Notes under the pieces: generated by a model
Databases searched by the model: none
What the model was told of the DNA's origin: nothing
The model's input: only the letters and a program-made list of their open reading frames with translations
Shown: one piece after another, positions 1 through 3,681 of the stretch
How the letters are laid out: every line of letters starts with the position of its first letter
Position numbering within the stretch: the first letter of the stretch is position 1
Made by a program: the position numbers and the translations under genes
Source of the DNA: Nitrosomonas sp.
GTDB taxonomy: Bacteria > Pseudomonadota > Gammaproteobacteria > Burkholderiales > Nitrosomonadaceae
Length of the DNA: 5,725 bases
Reading direction: 5' to 3'
Assembly: GCA_005779435.1 (NCBI GenBank)
Contig: SXJH01000060.1
Coordinates: forward strand, 1-5,725

Positions 1-313
1 CCTTCAATTCGTCTTTTCTGATTTCCCTGCCTGCTCTGGCTTGCATATGCGTCGTTCTCGGCAAATGCAGTCCAAATCTCGATTTGAACGTCACATGCAC
101 AAAACCGGAACAATCTATCCCGCGCTGGCTAAGCCCGCCGCGTTGGTAGCGCACGCCTTGCCATTCTTGATACTGCGAATACAGTGCATGGACGCTGTAA
201 CCGGCGACCGGCTTGCCAATAGGCTTAGGATCCGGTTTTTCTTGAATGGAACCGCAACTTGCCAGAAAACCGATGCCTACAAAAACGATAATTCGCGCAA
301 TTATCCCTTTCAT
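1..313 (-). CDS. NlpC/P60-family lipoprotein, 3' end cut by the window edge
   Basis: Reading leftwards from the ATG at 313-311, an uninterrupted frame of 104 codons runs off the window. The protein starts with a short basic and hydrophobic signal (MKGIIARIIVFVGIGF), followed by the lipobox LASC, so Cys20 is the predicted lipidated residue; Gly21 at +2, not Asp, fits sorting to the outer membrane. After a Pro/Lys-rich linker come the hallmarks of the NlpC/P60 (peptidase C40) fold: GVRYQRGG at 53-60, DCSGFV at 67-72 with catalytic Cys68, and LPRTT at 84-88. The catalytic His residues would lie beyond the edge and cannot be checked. Family members such as E. coli MepS (Spr) cut peptide cross-links in peptidoglycan in the periplasm; the exact substrate here is unknown. 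An in-frame TGA at 328-326 rules out an upstream ATG. It follows cheB on the same strand after 119 bp and probably has its own promoter. I am confident of the family but not of an individual gene name. Confidence 0.88.
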   Translation of the reverse strand, partial: MKGIIARIIVFVGIGFLASCGSIQEKPDPKPIGKPVAGYSVHALYSQYQEWQGVRYQRGGLSQRGIDCSGFVHVTFKSRFGLHLPRTTHMQARAGREIRKDELK

Positions 314-328
314 TGACGATACACTTCA

Positions 329-332
329 CTCC
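329..332 (-). promoter_or_regulatory. Weak candidate ribosome binding site for the lipoprotein gene
   Basis: GGAG lies 15 nt upstream of the ATG at 313, longer than the usual 5-10 nt spacing. No better purine-rich match lies closer. The start itself rests mainly on the signal peptide and the in-frame stop just upstream. Confidence 0.35.
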
Positions 333-347
333 AAAATCGACAATCGG

Positions 348-375
348 ATTCTAACAGGCTATTGAATATTTTACA
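348..375 (-). promoter_or_regulatory. Candidate extended -10 sigma70 promoter for the lipoprotein gene
   Basis: On the minus strand, TGTTAGAAT (356-348) matches an extended -10 element (TGnTATAAT) with one mismatch in the hexamer. A poor -35 match, TGTAAA (375-370), lies 16 nt upstream of the hexamer. Transcription would start near 341, leaving about 28 nt of leader containing the GGAG at 332-329. The region is AT-rich and lies between two genes. This is motif reading only, and AT-rich DNA gives such matches by chance. Confidence 0.4.
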
Positions 376-387
376 CTTATAATTCAA
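362..387. repeat. Inverted repeat TTGAAT-N14-ATTCAA in the cheB-lipoprotein spacer
   Basis: Perfect 6-bp arms at 362-367 and 382-387 have centres 20 bp apart, about two helical turns. The repeat overlaps the candidate -35 at 370-375, as a dimeric repressor or activator site might. The arms are short and AT-rich, and such a repeat is expected about once per few hundred bases by chance, so a regulatory role is only a suggestion. Confidence 0.3.
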
Positions 388-404
388 CGCAAAACTTATT
401 TGCG
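388..404 (-). other. Small stem-loop after cheB
   Basis: CGCAAA and TTTGCG pair perfectly around a 5-nt loop, 28 nt past the cheB stop codon. It could form a hairpin at the end of the che transcript. It is not a convincing intrinsic terminator: the stem is only 6 bp, half of it A-T pairs, and the next bases on the minus strand (TTGAATTAT) are not a clean T run. Confidence 0.3.
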
Positions 405-432
405 GCCAATCCAAACAACCTGCCAAAGCAAG

Positions 433-1512
433 TTACACTCGATTGCCGTGCGATCCCATACCGGCAATCTTCGACAACACGCTCCTCGCCATGTCTCGCA
501 ACGGAATCACCTCATTGACACCGCCTGCCGCAATCGCCTCTTTGGGCATCCCGAAAACCACGCAACTTGCTTCGTCTTGCGCAAAATTATAAGCGCCTGC
601 TTTGTGCATTTCCAGCATTCCGGCGGCACCGTCTTTTCCCATTCCGGTCATAATCACGCCAATGGCATTCTTACCCGCGCAATTCGCCGCCGAGCGAAAT
701 AGCACATCGACCGAAGGCCGATGCCGGCTAACCGGCTCTCCTTGATTCAGTTCCGTCATATAGTTTGCGCCGCTGCGCTTCAGCAATAAATGCGAATGCC
801 CCGGAGCAATAAATGCATGGCCGGGCAGCACCCTTTCCCCGCCGCGCGCCTCGACAACGGAAATTTTGCAAAGACTGTTCAATCGGTTGGCAAAAGACTT
901 GGTAAATCCCTCCGGCATATGCTGCGTAATCAATATGCCCGGTGAGTCTGGCGGCATGCGCACTAAAAAATCCTTAATCGCTTCGGTTCCACCCGTCGAA
1001 GCGCCAACGATAATAAGTTTTTCGGTCGAGGCGATTCGATTTGACATTGCCGGCAACACCGCATCGGCCGTAGCGCTTTTATTGGCCGACACAGCCGCAA
1101 GCCGCTTTAGCCTGGCCGATTTCGCAATGCGGATTTTGCTCGCTATTTCATTTCCATATTCTTTCAGCCCGGTAGAAATATCGATTTTGGGTTTGGACAC
1201 AAAATCGACTGCGCCCAACTCAAGCGCCCGGAACGTAATATCGGAACCTTTCTCGGTCAGCGTCGACACCATTACGACCGGCGTCGGCCTCAATCGCATT
1301 AATTTCTCAAGAAAATCAATCCCATCCATTTTTGGCATTTCAACATCCAATGTCAGCACATCGGGATTCAATTCCCGAATCATCTCACGCGCCACCAGCG
1401 GATCGGGAGCAGCTCCGATGGCCTCCATATCGGACTGGCTATTGATAATTTCCGTTAACAATTTTCGAATCAACGCCGAATCGTCGATAATCAGCACTTT
1501 AATTTTATTCAT
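433..1512 (-). CDS. cheB: CheB, protein-glutamate methylesterase and response regulator
   Basis: The 359-residue protein has the complete CheB architecture. An N-terminal receiver domain (about 1-125) contains the acidic pair D10-D11, the phosphoacceptor D56 (LTLDVEMP), S83/T84 and K107 in FVSKP. After a variable linker (about 126-160) comes the methylesterase domain (about 163-350). Its triad reads S172 in GASTGG, H198 in TQHMPEGF and D294 in TGMGKDG, each 8 residues beyond the E. coli numbering (S164, H190, D286). In the cytoplasm it removes methyl groups from receptor glutamates and can deamidate glutamines; phosphorylation by CheA raises its activity, giving adaptation feedback. The ATG at 1512 is preceded by a modest AAGG 5 nt away and lies 32 nt past cheD. 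It is the last che gene in the window, and nothing in it looks damaged. The length is close to the family norm of about 350. Confidence 0.97.
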   Translation of the reverse strand: MNKIKVLIIDDSALIRKLLTEIINSQSDMEAIGAAPDPLVAREMIRELNPDVLTLDVEMPKMDGIDFLEKLMRLRPTPVVMVSTLTEKGSDITFRALELGAVDFVSKPKIDISTGLKEYGNEIASKIRIAKSARLKRLAAVSANKSATADAVLPAMSNRIASTEKLIIVGASTGGTEAIKDFLVRMPPDSPGILITQHMPEGFTKSFANRLNSLCKISVVEARGGERVLPGHAFIAPGHSHLLLKRSGANYMTELNQGEPVSRHRPSVDVLFRSAANCAGKNAIGVIMTGMGKDGAAGMLEMHKAGAYNFAQDEASCVVFGMPKEAIAAGGVNEVIPLRDMARSVLSKIAGMGSHGNRV

Positions 1513-1517
1513 ACCAG

Positions 1518-1521
1518 CCTT
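1518..1521 (-). promoter_or_regulatory. Ribosome binding site of cheB
   Basis: AAGG lies 5 nt before the cheB ATG, within AAAAGGCTGGT. It is weaker than the sites of cheW and cheD but well placed, and it supports the ATG at 1512 as the start. Confidence 0.55.
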
Positions 1522-1544
1522 TTAATCGATTACACAAATCAATC

Positions 1545-2156
1545 TTAAGAAAACAACTCGACATCGCCACTCGAACCGCTCCCTCTCAGACGAGAACTAT
1601 AATCTTTTTCACGCTGCGAAATGGTGCTGTTATGCATGGTGCGCAATTTCTTCACCATCACTTTGCTGTTCTTGGGAAAAAAATAAACCTTGCGTGGAAA
1701 AATATCGACCAAGTCTTGCGCAACCACGCGAATCTTCTCGGTTTTCAAAAATTGTAAAACAAAATCGGCATTGCGCTGCCCGACATTGGCCACCGTCAAT
1801 CCATCGAGCACATTACCGCCGCCGAATACCTTTGCTTCGAGATTGGAACGGCGCGCACCGAGCTTAAGCAACTGGTTGATCAATATTTCCATTGCATAAG
1901 TACCGTAGCGCGCTGAAGCCGCCAACGGATTTCCTTCATCGGATCCGGCATCCGGAAGCATGAAATGATTCATACCGCCGATGCCGCTGTAACAATCGCG
2001 AATACAAGCCGCAACGCACGAACCCAGCACCGTCACCAGCAGCACATCCTTATCGGTGACATAGTACTCTCCCGGCAACAATTTGACCGCATCGCTATTG
2101 AAATTTCTATCGAAATAAAAATTCGTCGCCAAATGTTCATCAAGTATCGCGGACAT
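1545..2156 (-). CDS. cheD: CheD, chemoreceptor glutamine deamidase
   Basis: The 203-residue protein carries the CheD core. LPGEYYVTD lies at 27-35, TVLGSCVAACIRD at 42-54 with the catalytic Cys47, and GGMNHFMLP at 60-68 with His64. The Cys-to-His spacing of 17 equals that of Thermotoga CheD (C27, H44), and T42 is the likely third active-site residue. AKVFGGGNVL and VGQRNADF (about 108-134) complete the fold. CheD hydrolyses specific receptor glutamines to glutamates, creating methylation sites for CheR; in Bacillus it also interacts with CheC. No cheC is visible here, so the deamidase role is the safer inference. The tail ends in GDVELF, which I remember as common in proteobacterial CheD. The start ATG lies 4 nt after the cheR stop, with GAGGT 6 nt upstream overlapping that stop, so translation is probably coupled to cheR. 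A basic, Ser-rich C-terminal stretch (about 170-197) is likely flexible. Confidence 0.96.
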   Translation of the reverse strand: MSAILDEHLATNFYFDRNFNSDAVKLLPGEYYVTDKDVLLVTVLGSCVAACIRDCYSGIGGMNHFMLPDAGSDEGNPLAASARYGTYAMEILINQLLKLGARRSNLEAKVFGGGNVLDGLTVANVGQRNADFVLQFLKTEKIRVVAQDLVDIFPRKVYFFPKNSKVMVKKLRTMHNSTISQREKDYSSRLRGSGSSGDVELFS

Positions 2157-2160
2157 ACCG

Positions 2161-3063
2161 TCACCTCGTTTTATTGGCTAATTCATAGACGGTTTTCTCC
2201 CGCAGCTTGAATAAATCGACCGCATGCTGAAAACTCTCTGAATGACCCGCAAACAACAACCCGTCGGACGCCAGAAGCGGCACGAATTTTTTCAGGATTT
2301 TATACTGAGTTTCTTTATCGAAATAAATCATTACATTACGGCAAAAAACCGCATCGAAGGGGCCTCGTATAGGCCAACTATCATCGAGCAAATTCAATTG
2401 CCGGAACGTAATCATATTGCGCAACTCCGGTCTCACGCGCGCCGATCCCGCATGCTGCCCCTTTCCCTTTAGGAAAAATTGCCTAAGCTTATCTTTGGGA
2501 ATTTTCTCGAGCTTGTCCAACGGATAAATTCCCATTTGAGCTTTTGCCAGTACATTGGTATCCAAATCCGTCGCCAGAATATGAACGGGGGGAGTGTATG
2601 TTTTAAATACCTGAACCATCGCCATTGCCATCGAATAGGGTTCTTCACCGGTAGACGACGCGCTGCACCATAGCTGAATCTTTCCTTGATTTTTGCGTTT
2701 CTCGACGTGCTTTTCAAGGATAGGAAAATGGTGCTGCTCACGAAAGAAAGCGGTCAGATTCGTGGTCAATGCATTGGTAAATGCCTCCCACTCCTCATGA
2801 TCGCCCCGTTCAAGATAGTTTAAATAGTCGCCGAAACTATTTATGCCCGTCGCGCGCAAACGCCGGGCAAGCCGGCTATACACCATATTCTGCTTGCCGG
2901 CGGACAGCGAAATGCCCGCATGTTTATAGATCAGCTTCCTGACACGCTCAAAATCGGCATTCGTAAAAGCATATTCACGCGTTCTGTCGTCAGAACTATC
3001 TTCATTCCCTGAAAACACTTTTTCAATTACCTCGTATGAATTTAGCGACAAATCACGCAACAA
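2161..3063 (-). CDS. cheR: CheR, chemoreceptor protein-glutamate O-methyltransferase
   Basis: The frame gives 300 residues from TTG at 3063. The N-terminal helical domain (about 33-103) has DFERVRKLIYKHAGISL and MVYSRLARRLR, which bind the receptor methylation region. TNLTAFFRE (101-109) follows, then the SAM-binding Rossmann domain: STGEEPYS (137-144), ATDLDTNVL (164-172), FCRNVMIYFD (240-249) and GLLFAGHSES near the C-terminus. R108, the GEE acids and D166 match SAM-contacting residues known in Salmonella CheR. It methylates receptor glutamates using S-adenosylmethionine, opposing CheB. The start is uncertain: the frame has no ATG before residue 60 and an in-frame TGA at 3072-3070. TTG at 3063 lacks a clear ribosome site, whereas GTG at 3018 has GAGGT 10 nt upstream and would give 285 residues, near the 286 of E. 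coli. Function is secure; only the first 15 residues are in doubt. Confidence 0.95.
   Translation of the reverse strand: MLRDLSLNSYEVIEKVFSGNEDSSDDRTREYAFTNADFERVRKLIYKHAGISLSAGKQNMVYSRLARRLRATGINSFGDYLNYLERGDHEEWEAFTNALTTNLTAFFREQHHFPILEKHVEKRKNQGKIQLWCSASSTGEEPYSMAMAMVQVFKTYTPPVHILATDLDTNVLAKAQMGIYPLDKLEKIPKDKLRQFFLKGKGQHAGSARVRPELRNMITFRQLNLLDDSWPIRGPFDAVFCRNVMIYFDKETQYKILKKFVPLLASDGLLFAGHSESFQHAVDLFKLREKTVYELANKTR
2163..2167 (-). promoter_or_regulatory. Ribosome binding site of cheD overlapping the cheR stop
   Basis: GAGGT lies 6 nt before the cheD ATG and shares its last T with the TGA stop of cheR (2163-2161). A ribosome ending cheR would be placed directly at the cheD start, which suggests translational coupling of methyltransferase and deamidase. 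Confidence 0.8.
3029..3033 (-). promoter_or_regulatory. Candidate ribosome binding site for a GTG start of cheR
   Basis: GAGGT lies 10 nt before a GTG at 3018-3016 that is in frame with cheR. It is the same core sequence used by cheD, and better than anything in front of the TTG at 3063. It therefore favours a 285-residue CheR, though the spacing is at the long end. Confidence 0.45.
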
Positions 3064-3096
3064 TCGACATCACGCGCCCCGAAGCACGCAACAATC
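3054..3096. repeat. 12-bp direct repeat at the cheW-cheR junction
   Basis: CACGCAACAATC occurs exactly at 3085-3096 and again at 3054-3065 (GATTGTTGCGTG on the coding strand), offset by 31 bp. One copy begins just after the cheW stop; the other covers the possible TTG start of cheR. A shorter shared word, ATCACGC, also occurs at 3052-3058 and 3069-3075. It could be a small duplication, a protein or RNA site, or chance. Confidence 0.6.
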
Positions 3097-3097
3097 T

Positions 3098-3607
3098 TTA
3101 ATTAAAGCTATGCTCCATCAACCCCATATCGCTGCTGGCCATCAATTTCTCGATATCGATCAGAATCAGCATTCTTTCATCGACCGTTCCCAATCCGATG
3201 ATGTATTCCGTATCGATCACAGACCCCATGCCGGGCGTAGGACGAAATTGCTCTTGCGCCAAACTGATCACATCCGATACCGCATCGACCACGATGCCTA
3301 CAACACGTCCCGCTACGTTTAAAATAATAACCACGGTGAATTGGTCGTATTCCGCATCGCCTAGCGCGAATTTAATGCGCATATCGACAATCGGTACAAT
3401 AACCCCTCGCAAATTGATAACGCCTTTGACAAATACCGGCGCATTGGCGATTTGCGTGATCGCATCATAACCGCGAATTTCCTGTACTTTCAGAATATCG
3501 ACGCCATACTCTTCAGCCCCCAGTCTGAACGTCAAGTATTCATTAACCATTTGGCTATTAATCGGATCGATTGATGATGCTGTTGCTACCGACTGACTTT
3601 GAGACAT
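3098..3607 (-). CDS. cheW: CheW, chemotaxis coupling protein
   Basis: The 169-residue protein is a single CheW domain (SH3-like double barrel) of normal length. It begins with a Ser/Gln-rich tail of about 20 residues, then YLTFRLGAEEYGVDI (24-38) and the signature QEIRGY (42-47). GVINLRGVIVPIVDMR (62-77) follows, then GIVVDAVSDVI and a C-terminal TEYIIGLG...ERMLILIDIEKL strand-helix region. E43 and R67 correspond to E. coli E38 and R62, residues that matter for receptor and CheA binding. CheW has no enzymatic activity; it joins CheA to receptors in the polar signalling arrays by binding the CheA P5 domain. The start at 3607 is supported by AAGGAG 7 nt upstream. It lies 74 nt past cheA, and cheR follows; many related operons carry a receptor gene between cheW and cheR, which is absent here. 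Confidence 0.97.
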   Translation of the reverse strand: MSQSQSVATASSIDPINSQMVNEYLTFRLGAEEYGVDILKVQEIRGYDAITQIANAPVFVKGVINLRGVIVPIVDMRIKFALGDAEYDQFTVVIILNVAGRVVGIVVDAVSDVISLAQEQFRPTPGMGSVIDTEYIIGLGTVDERMLILIDIEKLMASSDMGLMEHSFN

Positions 3608-3614
3608 AATTACA

Positions 3615-3620
3615 CTCCTT
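3615..3620 (-). promoter_or_regulatory. Ribosome binding site of cheW
   Basis: AAGGAG, a near-perfect anti-16S match, lies 7 nt before the cheW ATG at 3607. It is the strongest site in the window, in line with CheW being needed in quantity for receptor arrays, and it fixes the start ahead of the internal Met20. Confidence 0.85.
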
Positions 3621-3681
3621 AAATTCTAATCAGCTATATTTTGCGCCAATAGGCAATAAGATACCGCAGCGGCTATTATGT

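Noticed and set aside
41..316. Plus-strand open frame of 91 codons at the left end
   Set aside because: The opposite strand encodes a clear lipoprotein with lipobox and DCSGFV, so this frame is its shadow.
314..432. Flagellar sigma28 promoter upstream of the lipoprotein gene
   Set aside because: TAAA and GCCTGTTA are present, but with a 10-nt spacer instead of about 15 and several mismatches to GCCGATAA.
866..1525. Plus-strand open frame of 219 codons opposite cheB
   Set aside because: Antisense to the conserved CheB receiver and catalytic domains. The product is Ser/Ile-rich without recognisable motifs.
1523..1532. 10-bp palindrome TAATCGATTA before cheB
   Set aside because: Several perfect 10-bp palindromes are expected by chance in a window of this size, and nothing else marks it as a site.
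2469..2741. Minus-strand 90-codon frame inside cheR
   Set aside because: Out of frame with CheR across its conserved SAM-binding region; the Trp/Arg-rich product has no family features.
3608..3681. Promoter or terminator in the cheA-cheW spacer
   Set aside because: A TAGAAT with TTGGCG 15 nt upstream exists, but transcription would begin inside the cheW ribosome site. The GCC-TATT-GGC stem is only 3 bp and has no T run.
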